Shown piece after piece: positions 1 to 12,863 of a DNA stretch of 64,000 nt (the first letter of the stretch is position 1; each line of letters begins with the position of its first letter). The position numbers and the translations under genes were made by a program. The stretch is from Astragalus membranaceus (Eukaryota; Streptophyta; Magnoliopsida; Fabales; Fabaceae). Location: the NCBI GenBank assembly GCA_039519185.1, contig CM076854.1:16465192-16529191 (forward strand). Reading direction: 5' to 3'. A model generated the notes under the pieces. That model had not been told where the DNA came from and did not search any database. It saw only the letters and a list, made by a program, of their open reading frames with translations.

Positions 1-561
1 CACCAGAGCCTATGGCCGGAATAATTCTCCCAACAAATTGATATTCTCACATGCCTCATTCTATTACTCTCCTACACTTCATACAGGTCTCTCCATTCCC
101 TAACAGAATTCCACTCACTAACAGAATGCTAGTGGCTCAAAGGCCACATCACTTACTAACCACATTAAGCACATCAATTGGGTTAAGGCCCAAACCCATT
201 ATCCTATCACAAAATGAGAAAGCCTTTTAAAGAATTATATATAGAAGTTTCAAGATATAGTATTATATATAGAAAATCTCGGATGAAATATTATCAAATT
301 TGGTAATCCTGTTCAGCGACTGACTATTCAAAATTTTGAATTGAAATGCTTTCTCAAAATTTGCATGTTTTCCTTTATATCCAGCACAAATAAGTAATAC
401 CCCCCCCCCCCTTGTAGCCCCCTAACCAAGAAAAAGAAGTGTCTGGGATCATAAATTTGTCAGCTGTGTGCTTGCATGCAAAATGAGCCTTTGGTAGTGT
501 GAAAAATTATTAAAAGTCATTTTTTTAAACCAGACGACGTAGACAGTAATAAGCTACTTGC
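1..561 (-). other. Intron 10 of VHA-C (incomplete)
   Basis: No coding sequence resembling the conserved C-terminus of subunit C (about 32 residues are still missing after exon 10) was found here on either strand. The stretch is therefore read as part of the last intron, which continues beyond the window start. It is AT-rich and contains a C homopolymer near 400-411. Nothing else was recognised. Confidence 0.6.
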
Positions 562-3500
562 CTGTTTGTGCTATCACTCAACCCTTCCAGGATTGAACGT
601 ACTTTCTTCTCAGCTTTTACAGATGGAGACAAAACACATGCCTGAAATCAACACAAGGTCCAATTCTTAGTGATAAATTTGTGGAAATGCGACTGAACTT
701 TGGTTTTAGAAGAGTATAGTACCAAGAAAGATGGTGGCAAACCATATCTCAGAATGCTCTCAGCAAATAAACGCACAGCACAAAAGTGCATCCAGGAGCT
801 GAAAACCTTCAGAAAATATAAAGTAAAAGTAGAGGGTGAGAACCACGACATTTTAGGACAATAAGGCAAGAGTAAGTGAAGTTTCAAAAAGTAAAAATTT
901 ATGGTCAATAAAAACTGTTAAGAGTAAAAGAGAAAGAGAAAACATATGGTAAAACCATAGTGGAGACCATTTTATATAGGCTCAAGGCAATAAATACAAA
1001 AACTGACTGGAATAATAACAGGATATCCTACTCCCAATTACATGATATTCTATCATTATTTACATGATTCTATTTTAGTTTCAACAAAAACTAAAAGATT
1101 TTAACAGAGAAGCTAAGGATCACTACATAATGCGAGCCTCTGCTTGAGAGAACCTCACAAATAAATGAATAATACCTCTCCATAACTGGTGTAGCACCAC
1201 TGCAACAGAGAACCCCGCAAACTTTCCTGATCTTGCACCAATTTATCCAATTCCTGCTTTCTGCTCTCGTGTGATTCTGGACTGAATTCAAAATCGCGAA
1301 TCTGAATACAATAACACAAAATGCCATTTAACACCTCTCACAACACATGAATTGATATTTGATAATAGAACACTCAGCATTAGGTGTCTCGCGAATTCCA
1401 CTATCCACAACTTTCGGTCAAAATGTTCCAGGATTAAAATCATTGGAAGGATATGACATTAGCAATATTAATGGATTGAAGACAATATAATGCAAAATTG
1501 GGGGGAAGGGAACTTACTTGGAACCCTTTTTCCCGTGCACTAGTTCTAAAATTGTCTGCATCACGATTGAAGAGTGTTACAGTATAAAGAGCATATTCGT
1601 TATCCTCGTACAACTTCTTAGAAGATCTTGGGACCTACAATATTTATCATAATCAAAATAAGGAATAAAGCAAGGAAAAACAAAACCATGCTCAGAACTA
1701 TTCAAGGGTATGAAGAAAACATTATGGGATTGTTTAGATTAATTATTTTTCAATAGTGATCCATCTACAATAGTCCCAGAGAATTAATATTCAAATTTGT
1801 GAGCGAATGTGATATCTCTTACCACATAGCTTGTCAATGTTTCGTAGCTTGATAGCCAATCCTTCTGTGAATACTTGGAAATAACGGCGAGGAGGGTAGT
1901 CAAATGTTCTGAAGTTATAATGTCCTCGGGTTTTACCAAATTGGAAAGATCCCGAACTGCTAAGCTGAAATAGGCAAGCAGGTCAGCTAAGAAATATAAT
2001 ACAATACAATAAATTTGGAAACAACTGATTTGTTGATCAACATCCACACCTTCCAGTTTGCTTTCGGTTGATAGCATTGAGCTGACTTCGGATATTACTA
2101 TACTCAGAAACACGAACCTGACATTAAAGACAAAGTTTCAAGGCCAAAATGAAAATACAATTTAGTAATCCACATCAAGTAAACTAAGTAGGGATGAACT
2201 TTATAATATTCCTAAAAAATCATAACAGGGGGTAAGGGAAAACAATATAAGCATGTAAGACCTTTCTGATATGCCCAGTCAAAATATTTTACTTGCCACA
2301 TAGATAGACCTTTTGAGCACCCCCTCCCCCCAATATTTTAGCAGGAAGAAAGACCTTTTTGAAAAATTGGCAAAGAAAGGAGTCAAAGGGGAGGGAGCAG
2401 CACAATAAGAAACCTAGGTAAATAAACCGGGTTTTCTTTAAAACAACCCCAAAAGAAATCTAGTAATCAAACCCTTATTTCCCAATACTGATTGTCAATC
2501 AGATGCACCCGGGTCAAGTTTAAAACAAATTCAAGAGCATATAGATACCGGAAAGACATATACGTTGTACCGAATAATGTAACCCAATCATGCTAATTTT
2601 CCAAAAGCAATGAGCCATGCAGGTGGCTAAAAAGATGAGCCATTCAGTAAGGGAGCAATTTTGATTCTTAATTCTTAATTTTGCATTCACTTTTAAACAA
2701 ATTAACATCCTCTACATCCAGATAATATAGAAAAATTAAATTAATTACCTGTAAGACAAACGCGATATTCATTGTATGAATACTATACTTCGTCTTTTCT
2801 TTTTATTTAAATTTGATCCATCTCTTTCTAATCATTTTTTAGTTTTACATAACAATTCCAAGAAAGTCTACCTATTAATTAATTAACTGTTAAATTCCAA
2901 CAAACTAGGCAGATAAAAGTTGACCATATCACTTTAAGATAGCATCACCACTATCACATCCGCAATGTCTTTCATTCATGGCTGAGGTGGATCACACTAA
3001 ATTTTGACTAACTTCAGGAATTAAAATGAAGTCCTTTAAAAGTTAGAGGCCAGGCTGAAAAAAAAAGGGGGGGACCAGAATAGCAACGCGTCCTTCCATA
3101 TGAGAACAAGGTCCTTCCATATGTATGTGACTCTGCAGGTGAAGTAGGGAGAGGTGAATCTTCTGTGGTCAATATGAGGATGAGCTGTTGTCATAGGCAT
3201 GGATTGGCAGGTGGTCAGATCTTATTCCTTTTTCTCACCCCTAGGAGACAAGCTTATGACAACAAAAATGTCCCTATTCCCTAGGTTGAGTTAAGCTAGA
3301 AACTGACCTCTGTTGACAGTTTGATAGTGGCATCACAGAAAAGGTTACCCAATCAGATGTCAACTTTTGACTTTAAATTAAGCCTAAGGCACATGGATCA
3401 TAGTAAAAAAGCTTCTAGCATAGTTTTATAAACAGAACATTAAGAATTCATTTACTGAATAGTACATCTCCCCTTGGATTTAACTCCTCCAAAGCAAGAG

Positions 3501-4659
3501 ACTCGCTCTAGAAGGTGAGGGATCTCAACAATTGATGACAAAGTAAATTCTAACGAATCAATCAAAAGCATGTTACTAGTATGGATCTATTTTATTAACA
3601 TCCATTGATTTTCTCATCAATGGTTGAGATCCCCCACTTGAACCTCTAAAGTGAACCTATTCACTTGAGAGAGGCCAAAATTGTTCCTCTTCCACTCATC
3701 CAAACCAAAAAATAAAAAGAGCAAGCTCTGCAAACTGAGTTATCATCTCTACATCACTTGATGCAAGTACTTGGCATCCCTAAACACTAAAATAACAGCT
3801 ATCCATACGGTATGCAAGCGCTACATTAACTTGAGTTGCGATCTCGCTATAGCATAAAGGAATTTTTTCGTACCACAGAGGCCATGAATGACAAATTCTT
3901 AAGTTTTGCTTAGCTTACTACTACCGACTCCATCTACTAAATCAAAATTGGAACCACAGAGTCCAAAGAAAATGAAAACCTTGAGATCATCCTCAATCTT
4001 TGCCACTTGACCATGAATGCCATCCACGATCTCCTTCAAAGTCGACATAGTCGGGTACTTAGCTTCATCCCAAACAAACCTAGATCCATCACAAACACTA
4101 CAATTTCAGCACAAACAAAAAACACACCATAGATAAAGATAGATCAAAAGACGAAAAGAGAGAAAACCTAGTCAAATAAGAATCAACAGGAACTCCATCA
4201 ACGGTGAGGCCACCGGCCACTACACCGGAAACTCTCTCCAGTTCCTCAATTTGGCGCCTGATCTTCTGCGACACTCCTTCCATGAAAGTATTACTCTGCA
4301 CAAACACACAAAACACATAATCAATTTTATCAAATCAAGAAGCGATTTCATGGATCGTGGAAAATTAAAAGCGGAAATTGACCTTAGATAGATCATCGCT
4401 GAGGGAGAGGAGAGAATCTAGGGTTCCGACACGGAGATTAGGGATATTGAACTGCGAGCAGAAACAGAGAATTAGAAAGAAGAAGATGATGAATTGAGAA
4501 ATGAAAAAGAAGAAAGTGTGGGATGAAAGGTAGTTAGTTAGTTACTCTGTAAAGAGGAGTATCGAAGGAATGTTTAGAGATATTTTGCTGCAATTGATTC
4601 CACAAAGTGGATGCAGAGTTGTGGACGGGAAGAGATACCACCCAGTACCTGTTTGCCAT
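562..4659 (-). CDS. VHA-C: V-type proton ATPase subunit C (ten exons, 3' end outside window)
   Basis: Encodes subunit C of the V1 sector of the vacuolar H+-ATPase, a peripheral stalk subunit that helps join V1 to Vo on the tonoplast and endomembranes. The Arabidopsis counterpart is DET3. Exons on the minus strand: 4659-4546, 4451-4383, 4295-4168, 4079-3980, 2117-2050, 1964-1823, 1634-1518, 1301-1176, 806-723, 641-562. All junctions keep frame and all but the last donor are GT-AG. The conceptual protein starts MANRYWVVSLP and contains SQKIRRQIEELERVSG, AVRDLSNLVKPEDI, KYSQKDWL, LLQWCYTSYGE and FSSWMHFCAVR, which match plant subunit C throughout. The visible exons give about 343 residues; the plant family is about 375, so only the last exon is missing. 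No internal stop was seen. The start codon is fixed by the conserved N-terminus. Confidence 0.95.
2118..3979 (-). other. Long intron 4 of VHA-C
   Basis: A 1.86-kb GT-AG intron, much longer than its neighbours (about 80-370 bp). It holds no reading frame I can support. A poly-A/poly-G patch lies near 3060-3073 and a short duplicated motif (TCCTTCCATATG) near 3091-3122. I see no transposon ends. Confidence 0.75.
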
Positions 4660-4893
4660 TATGCTCTCTTCTCTTCTCTAATCGATCAGTTGCTCAACGC
4701 CCAAATTTGAGATACCACATCATTATAACCAAACATCCGTTCTCTCCATCAAACCACCCCTTTCCCTTTTTTTACTTCATGTGTTAAAATAAAACTGAAA
4801 ACTATGGTATAAATTACGACCGGAGTGAATATGATGGTAAAAAAAATATGGAAATCAATATCCTTTGAGAAATTCAAGTTATCTATTTTATTA
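4660..4893 (-). promoter_or_regulatory. 5' leader and proximal promoter of VHA-C
   Basis: About 230 bp upstream of the VHA-C start codon. It has a CT-rich stretch on the plus strand just before the ATG (4660-4680) and AT-rich DNA beyond. The transcription start cannot be placed. The proximal region is bounded by a SINE at 4894, so any longer promoter has been separated or rebuilt by insertions. Confidence 0.4.
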
Positions 4894-5026
4894 TCCCAAG
4901 TAGGTAGTTCGATTGGTGAGCTAGGGGATCCTGAAGGAGTGTACCAAATGAGTGTAAGAAGGATGTCCCGTTTTCAACTCCCGAAAACTAACATTCTCCC
5001 ACCCACACTAACATTGCTTATAAAAA
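4894..5026 (+). mobile_element. tRNA-derived SINE with 18-bp target duplication
   Basis: A 133-bp element ending in TTATAAAAAA and flanked by perfect 18-bp copies of AAGTTATCTATTTTATTA at 4876-4893 and 5027-5044. The 5' part has a box A-like stretch (GTAGTTCGATTGGTGAGCT) and the 3' half a box B-like stretch (GTTTTCAACTCCCG), as in tRNA-derived plant SINEs. The right target copy abuts the terminal inverted repeat of the next element. No coding capacity is expected. Confidence 0.8.
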
Positions 5027-5459
5027 AAGTTATCTATTTTATTAGGCTAAATTAAAATTTTGATCCCCTATTTTCAAAAATTTAAACATTTAGTCCTCTT
5101 TCCCCACCCACCCCCCCACCTCCTCCATTAACATTGTTTATAAAAAAAAACAACTCAAGTGGAGCTCATTAATTATTTTAAATACTTTTATCTTAAATAT
5201 TTTATTAAATAAATAAATATGTGGCATATGACGTATCTCATTAATTGACATGGCAGCTGCATGTGGTGCCTACATCATGTGTCACGTCAATTAATAAGCT
5301 CCACGCCATAGCCATTTAACTACGGAGTTAGATACCCTATCAACATTGTGTTAGTATCCTTCCATAGAATCGGTGCCGTTGATTCTCCTTGGAGCGCTCT
5401 CCTCCCCCATGTGATACTCTCTTTTGCCATGCATAAAATAATAGAAGAAAGAGATTACG

Positions 5460-7266
5460 AAAGCAACGCGTCGAGCAAGTAAGATTTTGGGCCCTTCAAA
5501 ACAAGGCAGTGGCACGGAAGGTGTGGGAAGATGCTAAGAAGCTTGGGGTGGAAGGTAGACAAGCAGATGAGACTTATGTGGAGATGATTGAAGCATGTGA
5601 GAGGCGTGATCAAGATGCTAGGGGAAAGGGGGTGGCCAACAACGGTGTACCATGAATATTTTATCCCTCAATATGTGCGGGTGGGGAGATAGAGACAAGC
5701 GTCGTCATTTGGCAGCTTTGATTAGATCAGGCAAACGTAAAGGATGGGAAGATTTGAACGAATTAAAGCAGAGATTTAATAGAGGTGAGTGGTGTGTGGT
5801 AGGGGATTTCAATTCCATCTCCAAAGTTGAGGAGAGAAAAGGAAGGGCTGGTGGGGGTTTTTCTTAGGAAATTAATGAGTTTAATAAATTTATTGTGGAT
5901 ATGGACCTTGTTGACGTATCAGTGGCTGGTAAGAAGTTCTCTTGGTTTAGTCCTGATTGGTGTTTCTATGAGTCGGGTAGACAGGTTTCTGATTTTGGAA
6001 GAACTTATTTTGCTGTGGAATGTCTTGGGGCAATGGATAGGGGATCATGAACATTTCTGATCATTGTCCTATATGGATTCTTCGTTCTTGCAAGGATGGG
6101 GGGTCTAAACCATTTCGCTTCATCAATGGTTGGCTTGAACATAAAGAATTTATTTCGGTTGTGCACAAGTGTTGGAATCGTTTTGAGGTTTATGGAAACA
6201 AGGCTTATGTAGCGAAAGAGAAGTTGAAAAGATTAAAAGAGCAGCTACGTGTTTGGAATAAGGAGGTGTTTGGTGTGCTTGATTTGAATATTGAACAGGT
6301 GGTAAAAGAGATTAATGTTTTGGATCAGGTTATTGGGGATGCTTTCAATACAAATGTTTTGATGCGAAGGAAAGAGGCGACGGTTAAGTTCTGGAAGGAT
6401 ATTTGCTTGAAAGAAAGTTTGTTGTACTAGAAATCTGGAGTTATGGATCAAAGAGGGAGATTCTAACTCAAAATACTTTCACTCTCTTTTGAAATTTAGA
6501 AGAAGGAAGAACAACCTGACTTTAATTATTAGATGTGAATGGGGTGTTGTTAGATGAGGTGGAGGAGGTGAAGTCCCCCTTGGTTAAATGTCATTTTGAG
6601 GAGCGATTTGATGAGCCATTTCAAGACCGCCCAACTCTTGGTGAGTTGAATTTTTCGTAAATTACTCAATTTGACAATGATCTGTTGAGGGCGCCTTTCA
6701 CGGAAGAGGAAATAAAGGGGGAAGTGTGGAATTGTGCTGGTTATAAGAGCCTGGGACCGGATGGATTCAATTTGCGTTTTTTCAAGGATTGCTGGGAGAT
6801 TGTGAAAGGTGATATTGTAGCTTTTTTCAATGAATTTTACTGTAAGGCTTCTTTACCTAAAGCGCTTTCGGCATCTTTTATTGCTCTTATTCCTAATAAT
6901 GATCATCCTCAAAGTTTAGGGGAATATAGACCTATTTGCTTGATCGGTAGCATCTACAAAATTCTGGCAAAGGTAATAGCTAATAAGCTAAAGAAAGTTC
7001 TCCCAAAGGTAATTTCAAATTGTCAATCAACTTTTTTGGGAGGAAGAAATATTTTAGATGGGGTGTTGGTGGTGAGAGAACAAAGGAAGAGTGTTTGCTT
7101 TTTAAAGTGGATTTTGAGAAGGCGTATGACTCTATATCGTGGAACTTCTTGGTATATATGATGGAGAGAATGGCCTTTAGTGTGGAGTGGATTCGGTGGA
7201 TGAAGGCTTGTGTTTGTTCTAGCTCCTTGTCGCCGTTGTTGGTGTTGGTCAATGGTAGTCCTATGA
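5460..7266 (+). pseudogene. LINE segment 1: endonuclease and N-terminal reverse transcriptase
   Basis: A short ORF1 tail is readable near 5520-5650. The endonuclease starts at 5652 (MNILSLNMCGWG) but jumps from its first ~27 residues to the GDFN motif region, so a block of the domain is deleted. SDHCPI follows near 6051-6070 in another frame. The reverse transcriptase begins near 6685 with GPDGFN and YRPICLIGSIYK motifs and continues, after frame changes, to the KAYDS and LVNGSP motifs before it is cut at 7266 by the solo LTR. It has several frameshifts and stops and cannot encode a working protein. Confidence 0.8.
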
Positions 7267-9494
7267 TGTAACACCCCGATATTTTCTAACTTGTAGAAAT
7301 TACCGAAATGCACTACTGGCATAAATCAGAGTACCTCCTGTTTCAAATACCGAACACATACTAATACCTCGATGCTAAAAACTATCAAGCGCACTTACAT
7401 AACTTAACATGAAAATACATAAAGCGTTCTTACACCACTCAAACTAGTGTTCAGTACCAAAATAGAAAGCATGCGGAAGCGATTTACAACTTTAACAACA
7501 TAAGTCGTACAATCGAATATTCTAAGATACAAAAGGAAAATACAAAACAAGATAAATGAAAGCGTCAGCAACTCCTCAAGCATCTCCATGACCATGCCTC
7601 ATCATCTTTAACTTAGCCTACAACTCTGAAAAACAACAACATATGAAGGGCGAGACAACTTGTCTCCGTGAGTTCTATCGAGACCCCTTACTAACTCTCT
7701 CGGTTCAATTATGCTTGATTCATGAATCGTAGTCCTTAAAGTTGACTACGTGGAGTACTCTAACATTGTCCCTCATAGCCCTTTAAGCCGACCATAAGTG
7801 ACAATCCTTAATATGACCCGTAGCCCTTAAGCCGACTACGAGAAATATATCTGAAACATGATTGTTAGCATATCACTGTAGCCCTTAAGTCGACTGCCGG
7901 TAAACCCATTCCCTGACCATAGCAGGGACAAACATGACGGGGCCTAGGTTCATAGGGCTCATGACTTCCCCTCCCCTAGTACGCTAACCTGAAAATAGGG
8001 TCGTCACCCTAGACTGAACTGATATGTATATAAATATACACCTGACATGAACATAACATGACATAAACCTAACATGATCTGATTATTAACCTTAGGGACA
8101 TTGAGTCCGTCTTATCTTTTCGTAACATGATCTCACTCGTGGTTACTAGGTTTATTAATCTGACTGATATACTTATACAATTCTATCCAATCATAATTAC
8201 TTTAAAAACTGAGCATTATACAGTATAGATCACACATTTGATTAGGCTTTTCAATAAGCTTTCAAACGCACCTGAAAACACTTCAATCGGGTACCAGGAT
8301 CAAAAGTTATTGCGAAAACAAAATCAGAGGCGTTTGCTGAAAATTACACTGCGTCGCGACGCGAGCAGATTCTGTCGCGACGCGAAAAGATACAGAAAGG
8401 TTTTTTGTTGCAAAATGATACATGGTCGCGAGGCGGCGGCCACGGGTCGCGACGCGACTGGCAGAAGTGCTGAAAATGGCTTTTCGAAAACTCTGTTTTG
8501 TTCCGTTTCGCTTTTAATCCGATACCGAGACATTTTGGGACTTCCGTGACTTAAAAATAGACAATTCAACCAGCAATCCAATCCAGAACAATCAACCAAA
8601 CATCAATCAATTAACACACAATCACTCAACACAATCGATCAATCGCTTAATTTAACGTTCAAAGCGACATTTTCACAAAAACGGTTTTTAACATGCGTTT
8701 TCATAAATCGAAATAACAATTCAGAATACTTAACCATCAATTTAAAAAAAACAATCCCTAGTGAGTATAGAACTCACCTCAGTACCGAAGAGGAGTTTGA
8801 GACGAATTCGAAATACGCTTAAAACATAAGTGGCACCAACAAGCTCCTAGGAACACTCCAACTTCTCTAGCCAAACTCCAATTCGAATTTCACTACTGAA
8901 AACCTTATCCCAGCTACCTCAATCTTCAATGTGAAAGAAGAGACTTCAAATACATCCCTAAGACCTCCATTAACAACCAGGACACAAGGCTTCAAGGAAT
9001 CCCCTTTTTCTCAAAGTGGTCACGAAACTAAGGGATGAGGAGGGAAGGTTTTTGGGCTGAGATTCTAGAAACTAAACCATGGAAATGGAAGAGGAGGTTG
9101 CGCTGATTTCAAAGGAAGCAAGATCAACAACATGCATTAGACATTGGTGGAGTTCTCCCCCTCTCTTCCTCCCTCTCTTTCACACCTCACTCTTCTCTCC
9201 CCTGCTTCTGTTTTCTGAACTTTACAAAATGAATGGGGTTCTGATTTTGGCTCAGCTGGGGGGAGATAAGTGGCAAGGTAAAAGACAATTATACCCTTCA
9301 GCTATTAATCCTTCCCCTTATGACTTATATTAGTTTTAACTAACCTAACCCAATGCAATGACTTATACATTAACACACAATTACTAATAGTAAATCAACC
9401 AAACAATTCATTTTATTTTCAACAACTCAATTAATCACCAAATGTAATTTCATGGCAATATAATTAAAATAGAAAAAAAATAGGGGATGTTACA
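7267..9494. mobile_element. Solo LTR-like element, 2.2 kb, with 5-bp target duplication
   Basis: Begins TGTAACACCCCG and ends GGGATGTTACA, so it has TG...CA ends with a short inverted repeat. The 5-bp repeat TATGA lies at 7262-7266 and 9495-9499. It interrupts the LINE reverse transcriptase and the LINE resumes on the far side. No LTR-retrotransposon gene is inside, so a solo LTR of a large Ty3-gypsy family is the best reading. Inside are four short repeats around GTAGCCCTTAAGCCGACTAC (7726-7895) and a cluster of palindromes TCGCGACGCGA (8351-8462). A relative in the opposite orientation lies at about 30711-32849. Chromovirus (Tekay-type) origin is possible but not shown. Confidence 0.75.
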
Positions 9495-9499
9495 TATGA

Positions 9500-9857
9500 A
9501 GGATTTTAATGTTGAAAGAGGTCTTCATCCGGGGATCTTCAAAGGCTCCTCCTTCTTCGTCAAGGGGATCCTTAAAAGAGGTCAATGGTAGTTCATTCTC
9601 CTTTTTCGTTTTTGATGGTTGCTGAAGGTTCGCTTCAACATTTCTTCATTGTCGCATGGAGGGTCTTCCGTTTAAATTTTTTGGAATTCCTGTGGGGGCT
9701 AATCCTAGGCGGAGCTCAACTTGGAAACCCATGTTAGAGAAGCTTTGAAACAAATTGGCTTTGTGGAAGGGGCGTAATCTATCCATCGGAGGTCGGGTAA
9801 CTCTTATAAATTCGGTCTTAAATAGCATTCCACTTTATTTTTTCTCGTTTTACAATG
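9500..9857 (+). pseudogene. LINE segment 2: reverse transcriptase, thumb region
   Basis: Resumes the LINE after the solo LTR. Near 9655-9850 it reads FKFFGIPVGANPRR and LSIGGRVTLINSVLN in related frames, which are conserved plant L1 reverse transcriptase motifs. The stretch just before is scrambled. It is cut at 9857 by the Ogre element, whose left target copy CAATG is 9853-9857. Confidence 0.75.
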
Positions 9858-12800
9858 TGTAGCGACCGAAGAATCCGAGGAGGGATTCCTCGTTGCTTTT
9901 GAACAATGGAGCCGCCATCAATATTTATTTTTAGGAAAACATTGAAAAAACCTTTGTTTTTGGGTTCGGGGGTCGATTAAGTGCGGGGAAGGTACAAGCA
10001 CCCCGCAACATCCTAAAAAGGTTACATTTTAATTTAATGTGTAGAGAAAATAGTTTAAAGAAAACATTTTAATTTACCCTTTTTTGTTATTTGCAAAAAA
10101 AACGGAAAAGAAGACTTAATAAAAATTTTAGTTTTTTTGCGCTCGACGGGAGTGGGCCCCCGCTCCTACGTATCTCCGGGTGCGATGGAGAAATCAAAGC
10201 TACGTAGTTCTTGGGTAGAAAATATTTGTGTGTTGGTGTTTTTTTTTTTTTAATTATTGAAAACTTTGCGAAAACGGGAGGCCGTTCACGGTGACCAAAC
10301 AGATAAATCCAGAGTGGTCGTCATTAATGGCTTATTCGGAAAAGAAGGTATTTATAGCGTTCAAACAAGCGAGGCCCAGAGTGACCGCTATAGACAACCT
10401 ATTTTTTTGCGCGAATTCGATTTTTCAAAAGAAAGAAAAAAAAGAACGGTTCGGAAGCATCACGTTGTGAAAAAAAAGCGGAGTAAGTGATAAAAGAGGG
10501 GTGCAAATAAAAAAGGAGTTGTATTAAAAAGGGAGGTGTGAATAGCGTTTTGACGCTAAAAAAAACGGTTGCCGGGGGTGCAAATAGCGTTTTGGCGCTA
10601 AAAACGATTGATTGGTTTGTTTTTTTTTATTCTACTCTAGGGCACGTGATTCTTGAAGCGCTTTTTTCCTAAAAAAAAACTAAACTAAACAAATGATATG
10701 AAGAAAAACTCTTTTGTTTTTTGATTATCCTAGTTACTATTTAATAAAAAGGGTACCTTGATTTTTTATTTATTTGGAAGAATGGTCACTTGTTATTATA
10801 TTTTTTTAAGGTTTATTTCAAATCCGAAAATTAGTAACCATTAAAAAAGACAACCCCTTTTTTTTTTTTTTTATCACTTTTATTTAATCCGAAAATTAGA
10901 ATAATTCAAAAAAAGGCACAACATTTTTTTTTAACACTTTTCTTTTTTAAAACCGAAAATATTAGTACCTAAATAGAAAGGAGCACATTTTTTTTTAACA
11001 CTCTTTTTTTTGGTTTATTTTAAATCCGAAAATTAAAAAAAAAGGGAATACATTTTTTTTTACTTTTTTTTTGTTTATTTTAATCCGAAAATAGTAACCA
11101 TTTTTTTTTAAAAAAAAAAACAAATTTTTTTTTATCACCTTTTTTAATCCGAAAATAAAATACCTAATATGTAAAAAAACCAAATAGTATTTATATAACA
11201 TAAACAGTAGCTAAAAATTATATAAAGTCAATAGAACACATTTTTTTACACTTTTTTTTTAGGTTTATTTTAAATCCGAAAATAGTAACCATTTTTTTTT
11301 TAAAAAAACAACATATTTTTTTTAGCACTTTTTAGTCCGAAAAGTAGTAATTTATTTTAAAAAAAACACAACATTTTTTTTCTTTTTTAGTCCGAAAATA
11401 TTAATACCTACATAAAAAGGAACACATTTTTTTTTAAAAAAAAAAACAGTAACTATCTACATAAAAAACAACAACTAAAAATAAAAAAAAAGTAACAATA
11501 GAATGTAAATTACATTACAGCAACTACAAAACTAAAAAAGCAACAAATAAAATAGAAAGAGACAACAACAAATATATACAACAAAATTATAGCAACTAAA
11601 AAAAGAGCAATAATCAATTAAAATATTACATTGCAATACCTTAAACAAAATCCGGAAATGTTGAAGAAATTTCCTTCTTCGAATTTCTTCAATACAAGTG
11701 AACTCTTAAACTAAAAAAAAAATTTAGGAAGGAGGAAGAGAAGAGAAAACCCTAATTTTTAGAAGATCTTTCCCACTTTTTTCTTAAAACCGAAAAAACT
11801 CCCTTTCTTCGAATTTCTTCACCCTATTTATACAAAAAAGTTGCTCTTGCTTCCTTCATTGTATTCTGACTTGCTCCATGCTTGTACAGTATTTTTTCTG
11901 ACTTGAGAAGGATTTGATATGATGGAGGGGTGAAGGTTTGGAGGTAGTTGGTGAAGGGGAATGATGGTTTGTGTGTGAGAAGGGGAATGGGGCGTGAGAG
12001 GAGGAGAGCCATGTGAGGGAGATGAGTGTGTGAGTGTGGGTGTGTAGGAGAGGGATTGGAGAGGTGATGAGTGAATGTGAGAAAAAAAAAAGAAATGAGT
12101 GGTAGGAGAGGGAGAGAAGCCGTGGGTGTGAGAGAGGAAAGAGAAAGGGAAAGAGTGAGGAGAAGAGAGAGGGATGAGAGGTTGAGTGTGAGTGGGAGAA
12201 AAAGAAGTGATGTGTGAGAGAGAGAGATGGGGTCGAATATTGAGGGAGAGAGAGAGGGGGCGTAGGAATGGAGAGAGAAGAGAGGGGTTGAGTGTGTTGG
12301 GAAGGAAAAAATGGGGAAGTGGGAAGTGTGGGGAAGTGGGATTGAGAGAAAAGAGGAGAGGTGGAGTGTGGAAGGGAGAAAGCAAATTTCAAGGAGGAAA
12401 AAGGGGGGTGGGGTCGAATTTCTAGGGAGGAGAGAGGGGATGAATGTGGATGATTTTTAAGGCTAGGGGGGAGAGTGAATGTAGATGGCTTTTAGGGAAA
12501 AGGGGGGAATTCGAATTAGGGTTAGGAGGAGGGGAATTAGGGTTTTGTGATGAGTAGGGTTATGGGTTATGGGTTGGATATGGGTCATGGGTTGGGTGGA
12601 GGAGTGGGCTAGGCGAATTGGGCTGGCTATTTTGCTGGGTTGGGCTTCCATGACAGCACCCTATTATTAATAGGCCCCCCCCCACTTCCTTCTTGGCTTA
12701 TTTTTATTTCCTCACTTCTAATTATTATTTTTTTTCAAAAATTAAAACTTGTAGCAAACTAAAATAAAATAAAACATGGCATGAAAAAAAAAAAAAATAA

Positions 12801-12863
12801 TTATTTTTATTGAAATAAATAAAATTTCTCTTTTTTTGGATAGGACAAAATTAGGGTATTACA
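9858..12863 (-). repeat. 3' LTR of the Ogre-like element
   Basis: On the minus strand it begins TGTAATACCC (12863 downward) and ends GGTCGCTACA at 9858. It carries many A/T homopolymers (10600-11500) and a purine-rich G/A block (11900-12480). The long serine/proline-rich open frames opposite that block are composition artefacts. It matches 24767-27767 almost base for base. Confidence 0.92.

Noticed and set aside
10257..10490. A 77-residue plus-strand frame repeated at 25167-25400
   Set aside because: Same position in both LTRs, on the strand opposite to the element's genes, lysine-rich and with no family match.
11824..12392. Two overlapping minus-strand frames of 178-185 residues rich in Ser, Pro and His, repeated at 26732-27300
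   Set aside because: They lie opposite a G/A-rich block inside both Ogre LTRs. Composition alone keeps the frames open and no domain is visible.
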